Position numbers and translations under genes: made by a program
The notes under the pieces: model-generated
What the model was told of the DNA's origin: nothing
Database searches by the model: none
Seen by the model: the letters and a program-made list of their open reading frames with translations, nothing else
Shown here: positions 47,509 to 57,991 of the stretch, one piece after another
Layout: every line of letters begins with the position of its first letter
Numbering within the stretch: position 1 is the first letter of the stretch
DNA from: Onchidella celtica
Lineage: Eukaryota; Mollusca; Gastropoda; Systellommatophora; Onchidiidae
Assembly (NCBI GenBank): GCA_963931925.1
Contig: OZ007582.1
Location: forward strand, 38,254,617-38,318,616
DNA: 64,000 bases
Reading direction: 5' to 3'

Positions 47509-47644
47509 GGAGAGACATTTTGTTCCAGTAGGACTGCATGTTAGAAAGACAACATTGGATGTGGTAGACTGGGCAGTGTTTGGAAAAGCTGTAGATCCCT
47601 CCACTGAAACAACAAACATGTCTCAAGTTTACAGTTCTCTTAAG
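47509..47644 (+). CDS. Candidate internal exon, unrecognised
   Basis: The acceptor TTTTTTGCTAAG and donor GTAAGA bracket 136 nt, open in one phase (1 nt plus 45 codons): ERHFVPVGLHVRKTTLDVVD then WAVFGKAVDPSTETTNMSQV. The composition is protein-like. It sits 60 bp right of the Ginger-like MITE. No family recognised. It could join the open segment at 48709-48951 on the same strand. Confidence 0.4.
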
Positions 47645-48708
47645 GTAAGAAGCAAGCGGCTCTGACAAATTGGAAGAATCAAGAGAGGAAGTAATGGACT
47701 TCCACTTGTATTATATATTACTTGAATTAGTGCCAATTCAAATTTTATCGAAAGTGGACAAACCAAGTTTTGCAAAAATGCTCTTAATTGTATAACTTTA
47801 TCATCAAAAGGTGCCTACGCAAAGACCGTATTGCCAGTTTTGTAAACTTTACAGGAGAGCGATTTGAAAGTTTGATATGAAGTATCAAATGTCTATTACG
47901 ACCTTTAAATCCTCATCAATAATGAGATCAAGTAATTTGATAATGGAATTTGCATTGAGTCAAAATGTAGTACTTACCAAGGTGGAACAGAATATAATAT
48001 GCAAAAAAACAAAATTCGAAAATTTTCGATTTACAGTGTTTGCACAAGCACCCCTCAATATGAATTGACATTGTAAATAAAGCAAGGGAGTTTTTTGCTC
48101 TTTTTGTAAAGAACAACAGATTGTACAGCCTCCAAGGTCAAAATTGGGTTGAGAACATGGTTTGTAATACTCCCACTTGCAAGCTACTTTGTGCACTTGA
48201 ACTGGAGTCAAGTAACATGCAACTTACAAAGTGCACTCACATAGTGTAATTATGCCAATGGATGCATCTGCAAGCAACAATTCAGGGGGAACAACAGCAA
48301 AAACGCTGACAAAAAATAAAAGAGATAACTGAGAGGATGGGAAATGTAGAAAAATAATTCTGATGTTAAGTATAAAGACAACTTTAATGAACACTAAATC
48401 CATACACTAGAACATGCCTACAGTTTTTATAGTGGTTCCAAGTCACAGCATATGTTATACTTATTTTAATAAAAGAACAAAACTGAAGCTCTTGGTAAAA
48501 TAGCGATACCTTCAAATAAGCCCTTTTTTCAAATTACATTGTCACCAAATTGATCAATGTTATCCTAAATCTTTAGAGATCAAAGCACTAGATTATTCCA
48601 TTTTTATTTTAATTAATAATTGGAATATTCGGATTTGTCCACACTCGGGTATCTGGCAGCCTAGCGAATTTTAATTGAAGACCTGTCAAGATTTTTGCGA
48701 TTATAGCC

Positions 48709-48951
48709 AGCTTTGTAATATGGCAGAAATGGGACTACGTGTCCACCAATGGCAAGAAACATCTTGAGAAGATTGAGCTGCAGGGCATACAGGATGAGCT
48801 CATTTCAGAGCTTAAAATTACTACAGAGCTCAAAACCTTGATGCTACATATTTTCACATACTGCTGGCAAGCAGATCAGTATAAAGCCATCAAAGGATTA
48901 TCACCTAAAGTCTGTGCTGTATGCACTTTTGATTTTGAATTATCAGTATGA
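48709..48951 (+). pseudogene. Fragment of a transposon-associated protein, tentative
   Basis: After a possible acceptor (GCGATTATAG) the open frame begins SFVIWQKWDYVSTNGKKHLE and continues to ...HIFTYCWQADQYKAIKGL ... CTFDFELSV before a stop. From memory, the WQ..KWDYV start, a helix ending in a Trp-Gln-x-x-Gln motif and a closing DF resemble a common invertebrate repeat-encoded protein family, with decay at the end. I cannot name that family with confidence. Confidence 0.35.
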
Positions 48952-50503
48952 AAGAGAATACAAATCTTTAATATACTGATGTCTGTGCTATGAAAACCTT
49001 TTGTTTGATTGTGAACTACATGTATGTCCTTGTGGTTGATAGTAACAGTGTTTAAAATTCTGACTTACTTCATTCGTTTAGTCAGTTATTATTGCTTTTC
49101 CCTGTTCCATTCTTTTAATTCTTCACCTGTCAAACTATGATCAGAATATCACATAGTTAGATCACCTTTTAACAATGGCTTATATACTATCCAGGCCTGG
49201 TCAGCATGCAACCTTGATGAGGACAGAGTCAGTTTCCGATTCAGCAGTTCAGTTTTTCTGACTTTATTGAAAAGGAAAAGAAGAAAACAAAAGAAAATTC
49301 TCAACAACAGGACTAAACAGGTTTACAATCATGACAAATTCACAAAACTCACTCTCTATGCTTATGGCATTTGTCAGACTTATGCCACAAGGCAACTGAC
49401 TGTTCACTGTATTCCTGAGCATGAGGGCTATCAGATAATAGTATAGATAAAGAAATACACCAATAGAAAAAGCTGATAATCAAATACAACCATAATGGCA
49501 TGAATTACCAAATGACAGGAAAAGAAACAGTTTTTTCTTAATATCTCAAAAATGTCAAAAAATAACTTATGCCATTAGTGTAGAGCAGTGATTATGTGAA
49601 GAAACAGGAAAATGCCAGTCTAAAATGAAATGATCTGATTTTCCACCTGGTTATTCTATTTCCAAATCCGTGGTTTAATAATACCAGTGTGAGTTAAGGT
49701 AAATTACAAAATGAGAAAAGAACTTGACTGACCAGTAATAGGCAACTGACTGCATATTTTACAGAGTAAAACACTTATTAAAATATTTATGCACAATAAA
49801 ATCATTTCACCTTAACTAATAGATAAGTAGTGAGTAACATTTTTCTTGCTGACATTATAACTGTTCAACAGTGGATACCAATCCTCCTGAGTCGTTCACT
49901 TAGTAACCTTTGCACTATCAGTGGGAATGAGAGGAAAAAATGGAAATCAATGTGTGTTTTATACAAATGGACTGGTCGTTGCTTCAATGCTGTGTTGATA
50001 CATGTACATGTAATTTCATATAATAATGTCTCACTGTTGACATATAATGGATAGAATAATAAAACAATTTCAAAGCATAGAATTTTGCATGTAAAGAAAG
50101 CCAGACAATGCTCAACATTTTCCAAGATTCTGAACTGTTAATCATAACATTGCACATTTTAGTGAGGTGACTGTTGTCTGACTAGAAGCAGAGAAAATAT
50201 TCCTGGAAAGCAGAAAACCTTTTGAACATCAAATCTCTCAACCTCAGATCTATTGCAATATGGTAATTGTAATATATATGGATACTGAAATGTTCACTAC
50301 GTATAAAGTAAAAGGATATCATGTAATTCAAATAAAATTGATGAAAAGTATCTGTACTCTTTCATTCACTTCATTTGTCAAAGAGGTATTAAGACAACCC
50401 CCTTCCCCCCTCTGTCTTTCTCACTCTCTCCATCTCTTTCTTTAATTCGTTTTCAGATTTTTGTTAAAAATACATTTTACAAGATGAAATAAGGTCAGCA
50501 AAG
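48952..50503. other. Non-coding, nothing recognised
   Basis: AT-rich with short frames only. On the minus strand it is the sequence that followed the THAP-like gene before the retrotransposon inserted, but I recognise no further exon. Confidence 0.4.
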
Positions 50504-50508
50504 GTAAG

Positions 50509-51734
50509 TGTCACGAGCAGAGTTAGGGTCTTGGGGATGTTACGACTGCACGAGAGGCAGCTAACTCACACTCGGACACAACCACACAAGAAAAGTACTA
50601 AATAACTAGAGCGTATATATGTCAGGCCGGTCAGGCCATAGTTTACATAAATATTAATAACAAAACAAAAGACAATAGAGGTATATATTCAAACCAAAAA
50701 CTCTAATTAATAACTTAACCAATGATATTCATGTAACTATGGAGGTACTGCAATCAATAGTAAATAGGTATATTATACGAAACTGGATATCAATTTAAAG
50801 TGACAGTTGAGTCGCCACTGGCCAGTCGCCAGGCAAACTCTCCATAAATCATATGGGCTTAAATGTTAGGAGAGCCCAGTCCGATCAAAGCCTACAGAAG
50901 CACTCTTCGGCTTGTAGGTAATTTAAGCAGTTGCCAAAAGACTATATTTTATGCACAATCACTATTCAATTCATCAACAATGTGCTATATTATTCCAATC
51001 ATACTATGGCAATAGATCTATCATACAGGACACTCGTGGTCGAGTGCCAGCTGGGGTTTCCTTAGTCTTCCTATGAGGCTGTAGTTCTCTCTCTATCTCC
51101 GATCTCTATTATACTTGAATAATTAAGATATATTACCATTGCTCACGCCTACTGAGAGGCGCGAACATCAAAATAGCGCAGCGTGGGCTTTCAAAGGTCA
51201 GCCCACTCAGACCTTTCTTTCTAGAGCTCAGTCAGTCCGTTAGCAAGGACTTCTTAGTCTTCAGACCACACAGTTCAGGTACTGGCCAACCGGAGAAACT
51301 TCACGAAACGATGCTTCTCTCGTCTGTATTCACCAAATCTGAACGTTACACGATGTTATATACTATCTAACTACCCAGCGTGCTAGTCCGCTGGCCCAAT
51401 TAGTTCAGTTATCTCATAGGTCGAAACCTCCCACCATTTTAACTGTAGTAATACGTCTGCACTATTCTACCAGCCAGTTAACGTGCAAAAACTTGTCTAG
51501 TCATACTTAACAATGTCAACTGTCCCCACCTTGTTTCACCCCTACTCCATTACTTATTAATCACGAACATTAAAGCCGACAAGCGTGACTCCAGCAGTTT
51601 AACTTTACATTTATTTACTCACCAACTATAATTTGGCGAGGACCGTTCAAGGCCACCAGCCAATTTCTCATGGCCCTGGTAAACAACAACAACTCACTCT
51701 CAGCGTGAGTTTTAATAATATCCGAATCATGACA
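50509..51734 (-). repeat. 3' LTR of the Gmr1-like element
   Basis: 1226 bp, TGTCACGAGC...AATCATGACA on the plus strand. Differs from the 5' LTR at one position that I found (51297 A versus 58780 T). Confidence 0.95.
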
Positions 51735-51750
51735 CATCCCCCACCCCAGT
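51735..51750 (-). promoter_or_regulatory. Polypurine tract
   Basis: Immediately inside the 3' LTR the minus strand reads ACTGGGGTGGGGGATG, a purine-rich run with few interruptions. This is the expected plus-strand primer site for reverse transcription. Confidence 0.65.
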
Positions 51751-52353
51751 TAAAATTTGCAATTTTAACGATATAAATGATTATCGTAAGGGGAAGGCAT
51801 GAGTCGAGAAATTCCTCGAAAGGTGAACTTAACTAAGAATACTAGGTAATAACTAAGACTAGTACTAAAGTTGAAAAAACCCTACAGGACGGGTATCATT
51901 GATGGACAAAACTTCATGAAAATCTTAAGGCTCCGTCCAAAAGTATATATCTCTCTGAGGATTAAATCTTACCTCTAAATACGTAGACATTAACAATCAT
52001 AACTCTAAAATTTTAGAGTACAACACTGATCCTGTGCGAATGTCATCAGGAATGCATACATACAATGAATAATACTCAAGAAAAGATAACTATAGTAGCA
52101 TCGATGGCATTAGTGGATCTGGACTCCTGGTCTGCCATGATCTCCTCGTCCTCGACCCTGGGCAACAACGTCTGGTGTGGCCAAAATACGGGTCGACGTC
52201 AGTAAAATAGCTGTTGGAACAAAGGAAAGCACAGGGGTAGGTGAAAAGTGTTCACAATGGGTGAACAATATGTGATACCATCCCTCGGTCTCTGAATGAG
52301 GTGCTAATCAGTATCCAACGCCAATACATATGACAGACTAAAATACAACAAGA
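51751..52353 (-). other. 3' untranslated region of the retrotransposon
   Basis: About 600 bp between the gag-pol stop and the polypurine tract. No env-like or other open reading frame is seen. Confidence 0.7.
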
Positions 52354-55300
52354 TTAAGGTAACCGTGATAATAGGTCGGCATGGACATTATCTCCACCAG
52401 GAATGGCCTTTATAATGAAGCGGTATTCCTGAAGGGCCAGACTCCATCTGGTCAAACGAGCGTTCTTGGCTCGGTTCGATTTTAAAAATAACAACGGTTT
52501 ATGGTCTGTCTCGATGACGAATTCTGTCATAAGTAGGTAGCGGGAAAACGCGTCTACGGCGTATACAATCGCCAGGCATTCTCGCTCTATAATAGCGTAT
52601 CTCTGCTCTCTCGGAAGTAATTTCCGGCTAGCGTACATACAAGGGCGCAATAAGCCATCTCTTTCCTGAAGCAAAACAGCTCCAATTCCCTGGTCCGACG
52701 CGTCAGTTCGGACGGTGAAGGTGCGCCTAATATTCGGTAGTATAAGCAGCGGCGAACTGGAGAACAGTTGCTGCACTGTCGCGAGCGCGGTGGCGCACTG
52801 CGTATTCCAGGTAATTTTGTTGGGTCTGTCTTTTCTTGTAAGATCGGATAACGGGGCCGTAAGGGCCGAAAAATTAGGAACAAATTTCCGATAATAGCTT
52901 AAGAAGCCTAACAGGCTACGAACCTGCTTCTTAGTATGAGGAGCCTGGAGTTTTAAAATCTTACTTATCTTACTGTCGTCCGGTGTTTGGACGCCTTTGG
53001 CGATAGTATGTCCCAGAAAGTTAATCTGCGTATAACCCAGGAAGACTTTGCTAGGCTTAGCTGTAAGCCCGGCATCTCGAAGTTTACTAAGCACTTGACG
53101 AAGTGCTTCTAAGTGGCCTTTCCAATCCGTATGGAAAGCGCAAATGTCGTCAAAGTAGCTTAGGACGCATGGTGTCTGCTGCAATAGGATGTTCATCATC
53201 CTCGCAAATGTCGCTGGTGCCGTTACGAGACCGAATGGCATGAATCTCCATTGCATGAGACCCATAGGGGTCTGAAACGCTGTGTACTGTTTACTGGCCT
53301 CTTCCATTGGGATTTGCCAGTAGCCTTTAGCCAAATCTATTTTCGAAAACACGGACGACTCGGCCAATCGCGCAAATAGATCTTCCTGATTCGGGATAGG
53401 TTCAGCATCGTAAATGGTTAGAGCGTTAAGCTTCCTGTAATCGATACAAAATCTAACGGAACCGTCTGTTTTCTTTACTAGTACAATCGGCGAGCAGTAA
53501 GGGCTCGTCGAGCGCTCAATGACTCCTAAGCTGAGCATCTTTTCCACCTCGGACTGTATGGTGTCGTGCGCTTGCAGCGGGCGCGGGTAGGGTTTGACAA
53601 ACACGGGTACGTCCGAGTGCAACCGGATGACGTGTTGAACTAAGGATGTTTTACCCGGCAAATCAGTGAATACTGGCGAAAACTCCCGAACAAGATTCAT
53701 GATGTCCTGTGTCTTACTTTGATCCAGCTCTGGATTGATATTAACGGAAGTCGCGTCCTCTGTGGCTTGCAAGGATAGGAGCGATCTTGTCATAGATAAT
53801 GGCTCCCGGTCGTTGTCATCGATAGTGACCATCGCTGCGTTTGCTTGGGCCACAACATGGCATGAATGATCGTGATGAGTTTGATCATCGGTAAGATACT
53901 TTTTCAACATATTAATATGGTACACCTTATCGTTACCACGTATGGTAATGAGATAATTAACTCTCGAGAGTCGCTTTTCAACTAGAAAGGGGCCTTTCCA
54001 AGTGAGGAGTAGTTTGTTATTCGTTTCTGGTAACAGCACCAATGCCCGATCTCCGACTGACAGGGTTCTTAACCGACTACCCTGATCGCGATATCCTATA
54101 AATGACCTGGTCCGTACGCATGCAAATTGTCGAGCCAGGTCGCATGCATTAACTATTCTATGTCGGAGATCGACTATGTACTGATACGCGGATCGCGTAT
54201 CAGGAACGTCGGTATCAGAACCGGCGTATAAATCGCGTAAAATGGCCATCGGGCCACGTGGTCTTCGACCGTATAACAGTTCAAACGGGGAAAAACCCGT
54301 TGTCGCATTTGGGAGTTCCCTATATGCGAACAAGATGGCCGGAAGTCGACGGTCCCAGTCACCAGGTCTATCGGCGGAAACGCGTGCCAGCATAGTTTTC
54401 ATGGTGGCATTCCAGCGCTCGCAACAGCCATTGGACTGTGGATGGTATGGCGACGTAAGTTTCCGCCTAATGCCCGTGAGTTCCAATACTTTCCTGAAAA
54501 GGTCAGAGGTGAATTGCGGACCTCTATCAGATAATAATTCGGACGGGAATCCGACACGTGTGAATATGGTCACCAATGCCTCGGCGACGTGATCGGCCGA
54601 TATTTCCTTTAAAGGGACAGCCTCAGGCCAACGGGTGGCATAATCGATTACTGATAGAATAAACCGATGGCCTCTATCCGACTTCGGTAATGGCCCGACG
54701 ATGTCGACGGCAACTCGCTGAAATGGAGTGGAAACCGGCGGCATCTCTTGTATAGGCGCCCGCGAAGTTTTTCCTTTGGGGGTTCTTTTCTGGCATGTAT
54801 CGCAACGCGACACATAGCTATTTATGTCCCCGTAAACCCCGGGCCAAAAAAACTGAGACAGGACTCTCGATTTTGTTCTCGCTTTGCCTTGGTGGCCCGC
54901 CAATGGCGTGTCGTGCGCGAGGCGGGTGATGTCTCGGCGAAATGATCTCGGTATGACCAATTGCAAAATAGTTTCGCGCTTTCCCCGAAAAACGCGATAT
55001 AGGAGGTCGTCTTTAAGGCAGAACCTGGATGTATCCGGGTTGTCCGGATCAATCTTAGCAAAGAGGGGCTTTAGTGATGGATCTGTGCGCTGTTCGTTAC
55101 GAAAAATCTCGGGGGTTACATCCAAATCGACGACAGGCGATCGTAATGTGTCGTCACTCTGGCGACGCGATTGTTGTCTTGTCGTGACACACGCAATGTC
55201 GTTATCATCCCAAATCCCGAGTTCGCAATCGGAGACGTCCTTTAAGTGGGGAATATTCCCAATGATTAGGTCGGCGACCGGATTTGGTAGCACGCAGGCC

Positions 55301-56802
55301 GTGACAACACCAGTTATAAACGGTGTGTCAACATATATTTCCGCCAAACGAAAATGTTCAACTGAACCACCAAAAGTAATGCAAGTCGCATCGCGATCCA
55401 GGAGTTGTGCAGGACGGACCAGGGATTCACGTACACCGACGGTCGTACAGCCTGAATCTCGCAATACGGATGCTCGTATGGCGTTTACTCGTCCCTCATA
55501 CAATGTCAGCGCGCCTCGCTCGTGGAGGGCGGACATCACTGGAATAACTTTATCTACGGTTTCGGCATTCCTAGTTCTGTAACCGCGGTTTTCGGTGAAT
55601 GCTACAGAGCATGCATTTGCCGCATCTAATCTAACTCTGCATTGTCGCGCAATGTGGCCTCCGGCGCCACATCTATAACAGTAGACTGGATTATCATCCC
55701 TTCGAGGTGTACCTCGATAAGAAGGAAATGTGGGCGCTTGATAGTAGTTGTTACGCGGTCCTCCGGTAGGGAAAGGACGTGTATATCGGGGTTCCCAGTC
55801 CCGAGAAAATTTATGGGGATTCGGTTGCCTCCTGCTAACCGGCGGCTCGGACCGTGGACGAACCTGCGGCGACTGTCGAAAGGGCTGTCTTGATTGTCTC
55901 GACGGTACCGGTGTCTTAGTAGCAGCGCCGGCGTAACACGGTTCGTTTACTTTAGCTTTAGCTAACGATCGATTAGGGTGAGCTGCAGCATACCGTTCCG
56001 CTATCGATGTTATCTCGACGGTAGTTTTGGGGGCTTGTTCCTTAAAATGCGCCACCAGGTCCGTGTGGCAGGACATATATATTTGGTCTTTAATTATCAA
56101 ATCATATAGTTTCTTATAGTTTCCCTCTTCCACACCGGCCAACTCAGTCCAACGGCTGAGTAGGTGGCGGAGGCGGTCCACGTAAGTAGAGAAATTCTCA
56201 GATGCCTCCGGCTTGCAATCGCGGAAACGCTTATGAAATCCATCTTCCGTATGTTGGAAACGCTTTAATAGCGCGGTCTTTAGAATGTCATAGTCCCTAG
56301 CGTCATCAATAGTGAGGCTATGGAAAACTTCCAACGCTCTCCCTGTCAAAAGATTGGCGAGGCATGACGTGTACTCACTACGCTGCCATCCCGCGCAAAC
56401 GGCATGGAGTTCGAAGCGGTGTAGGTAGGAATCAATACGATCAACCTTATCATTAAAGGTTGGCAATTTAGGCTTCGTTTTATTATTGGAAGTAACTTCC
56501 GGAGCCCCGGTAGGTTGGGCTTGCTTCGCTTCTAACTGTTTCAAAGCGAGCTCGTACTCTCTTTGAGCCTGTTTTTCCGCGCGTTCCGCGGCTCTATCTT
56601 CTCGTTCCGCGGCTTTTTCTTCTCGTAATATCTCCGCGGCTTTTTCTTCTCGTAATCTCTCCGCGGCCTTTTCTTCTCGTAATCTCTCCGCGGCCTTTTC
56701 TTCTCGTTCTTCTTTCAGTTTCTGGTCTACCCAAGAAGCACGCTGAGCTTCCGGTATGCCAAATGATTGGGCCAGTTCCAAATATTTCTGTAGTTCGGCC
56801 AT
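52354..56802 (-). CDS. Gag-pol polyprotein, order gag-PR-IN-RT-RNase H
   Basis: 1482 codons, no frameshift or stop. Residues 1-100: charged coiled coil with REEKAAERL repeats. About 110-290: gag capsid-like region. 375-388: zinc knuckle CYRCGAGGHIARQC. Aspartic protease motif DSG at 449. About 610-680: integrase HHCC zinc domain (HDTPLAGH ... CDTCQK). Integrase core D700, D759, E795, i.e. D-x58-D-x35-E. Reverse transcriptase follows, with SPIVLVKKTDGSVRFCIDYR and the active site YFDD (D1218, D1219). RNase H is last (TDASDQGIGAVL, ETDHKPL, ending ADLLSRLP). Ordinary Ty3/gypsy elements place integrase after RNase H; here it precedes RT, as in Ty1/copia and in Gmr1-like elements. All catalytic residues I can check are present. 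Chosen start: first ATG, before the coiled coil. Confidence 0.95.
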   Translation of the reverse strand: MAELQKYLELAQSFGIPEAQRASWVDQKLKEEREEKAAERLREEKAAERLREEKAAEILREEKAAEREDRAAERAEKQAQREYELALKQLEAKQAQPTGAPEVTSNNKTKPKLPTFNDKVDRIDSYLHRFELHAVCAGWQRSEYTSCLANLLTGRALEVFHSLTIDDARDYDILKTALLKRFQHTEDGFHKRFRDCKPEASENFSTYVDRLRHLLSRWTELAGVEEGNYKKLYDLIIKDQIYMSCHTDLVAHFKEQAPKTTVEITSIAERYAAAHPNRSLAKAKVNEPCYAGAATKTPVPSRQSRQPFRQSPQVRPRSEPPVSRRQPNPHKFSRDWEPRYTRPFPTGGPRNNYYQAPTFPSYRGTPRRDDNPVYCYRCGAGGHIARQCRVRLDAANACSVAFTENRGYRTRNAETVDKVIPVMSALHERGALTLYEGRVNAIRASVLRDSGCTTVGVRESLVRPAQLLDRDATCITFGGSVEHFRLAEIYVDTPFITGVVTACVLPNPVADLIIGNIPHLKDVSDCELGIWDDNDIACVTTRQQSRRQSDDTLRSPVVDLDVTPEIFRNEQRTDPSLKPLFAKIDPDNPDTSRFCLKDDLLYRVFRGKRETILQLVIPRSFRRDITRLAHDTPLAGHQGKARTKSRVLSQFFWPGVYGDINSYVSRCDTCQKRTPKGKTSRAPIQEMPPVSTPFQRVAVDIVGPLPKSDRGHRFILSVIDYATRWPEAVPLKEISADHVAEALVTIFTRVGFPSELLSDRGPQFTSDLFRKVLELTGIRRKLTSPYHPQSNGCCERWNATMKTMLARVSADRPGDWDRRLPAILFAYRELPNATTGFSPFELLYGRRPRGPMAILRDLYAGSDTDVPDTRSAYQYIVDLRHRIVNACDLARQFACVRTRSFIGYRDQGSRLRTLSVGDRALVLLPETNNKLLLTWKGPFLVEKRLSRVNYLITIRGNDKVYHINMLKKYLTDDQTHHDHSCHVVAQANAAMVTIDDNDREPLSMTRSLLSLQATEDATSVNINPELDQSKTQDIMNLVREFSPVFTDLPGKTSLVQHVIRLHSDVPVFVKPYPRPLQAHDTIQSEVEKMLSLGVIERSTSPYCSPIVLVKKTDGSVRFCIDYRKLNALTIYDAEPIPNQEDLFARLAESSVFSKIDLAKGYWQIPMEEASKQYTAFQTPMGLMQWRFMPFGLVTAPATFARMMNILLQQTPCVLSYFDDICAFHTDWKGHLEALRQVLSKLRDAGLTAKPSKVFLGYTQINFLGHTIAKGVQTPDDSKISKILKLQAPHTKKQVRSLLGFLSYYRKFVPNFSALTAPLSDLTRKDRPNKITWNTQCATALATVQQLFSSSPLLILPNIRRTFTVRTDASDQGIGAVLLQERDGLLRPCMYASRKLLPREQRYAIIERECLAIVYAVDAFSRYLLMTEFVIETDHKPLLFLKSNRAKNARLTRWSLALQEYRFIIKAIPGGDNVHADLLSRLP
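56580..56710 (-). repeat. Tandem coding repeat in gag (REEKAAERL units)
   Basis: Four to five imperfect 27-bp units encode REEKAAERL/REEKAAEIL, giving a highly charged helix at the amino end of Gag. Unit number is likely to vary between copies. Confidence 0.85.
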
Positions 56803-57991
56803 GATATCGGTCGATAATACGATATAATAATGTCCTAATCGAGGACAGCTCCTGAAAAATCTCCAACTTTATTCTCCCTTGAAGCAATTTATCAATTGCA
56901 CTCTGCGGGTGCTCGTTCCTGCAGTATGAACGAAATTAACGAAATCAACAACAAACTGTACGTCTTAGTCAACCAAGTAGTGGTTGAGCTATCTCAGTGA
57001 TCACTTAACTCCACTTATTTCTCCTAATCCTCAAGCAGTGAGTCTACTGCTTCCGTGATTGGTCGTTACTAACGATACCAATGTAATATTCCCAGTGTAT
57101 TTTCCGTACACTCCTAGCAGCGTTCCCTCTGCTATAAATCGGAATAAATCAATATTCACGATATGAACTTCCTTGGCTATACCAGCCTAACAACTCTAAT
57201 ATCCAGATTCCCCTCAACGTGCCCTGGACACGTGATTTATCCCAGGCAATAATATAGCAAGTAGGAATACAAAATATAATAATGCAACACTATAATGGAA
57301 AAGAATTACATGGAGAGTAAGACGAGACTAACAGAAAGAACAAACGACAACAGACCTGACTAACCTGAAACTATCTACAAAAAGGTAAGAAAAGCACAAG
57401 AGAGACGTCTTCCTAAAATACGAGGAAGATAGAACGCTAACAATCTATACGAATAACAGGTCCCTACAGAACTATTCAAGGCAAAGCGTATCTCCTATCC
57501 GTTTTAAACGCCATCTAGATCTGCTAGTCTGGCAAAAAGAGGTATGCTGAGTCTCGATCCCTTCCAACCTCCCGCCTATCTAATCTAACACAAAAGAAAA
57601 AAATAATGCCTGTCAAAAGTAGGGGAGCTGGAACGACGAACCCCTCAAACGAAGACAAATACAGATGGTTCACTTAACTGGGCAAAATGGACTGGCTCTT
57701 TCCTTTGGTCCACAGCGCTGGTCTTGTCTTTTCCTGATGCTAGCTGTCAGTCCCTCGTAGTGGTCCCAGGATCAATGACGAGAGGACATGCCAGACATGT
57801 AGGGGAGAAACAAAAACAAAAAAATCAGCAGTATACAAAACTATAAACTACAAAAATTACATAAATAACAGTGGAGTCTTAGAGTGGTAGACCTGCAGCT
57901 GTTGACGGGGTCCTCTTCCGATGATAGTAGTGTTCTCTAGATGTCAGAAGGTGACGGGTCCTCTTCAGATGTCAGTGGGGTCCCCTCCAGA
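56803..57991 (-). other. Leader (5' UTR) of the retrotransposon
   Basis: 1.19 kb without a long frame. Next to the 5' LTR three imperfect blocks with GATGTCAG...GGGTCCTCTTC (57912-57990) form a short direct repeat. The primer-binding site should start near 57989 on the minus strand (TGGAGGGGACCCC), but I could not match it to a tRNA. Confidence 0.6.

Noticed and set aside
54884-55582. 232-codon frame on the plus strand inside the retrotransposon
   Set aside because: It is the antisense shadow of gag-pol, which is supported by domains and catalytic residues.
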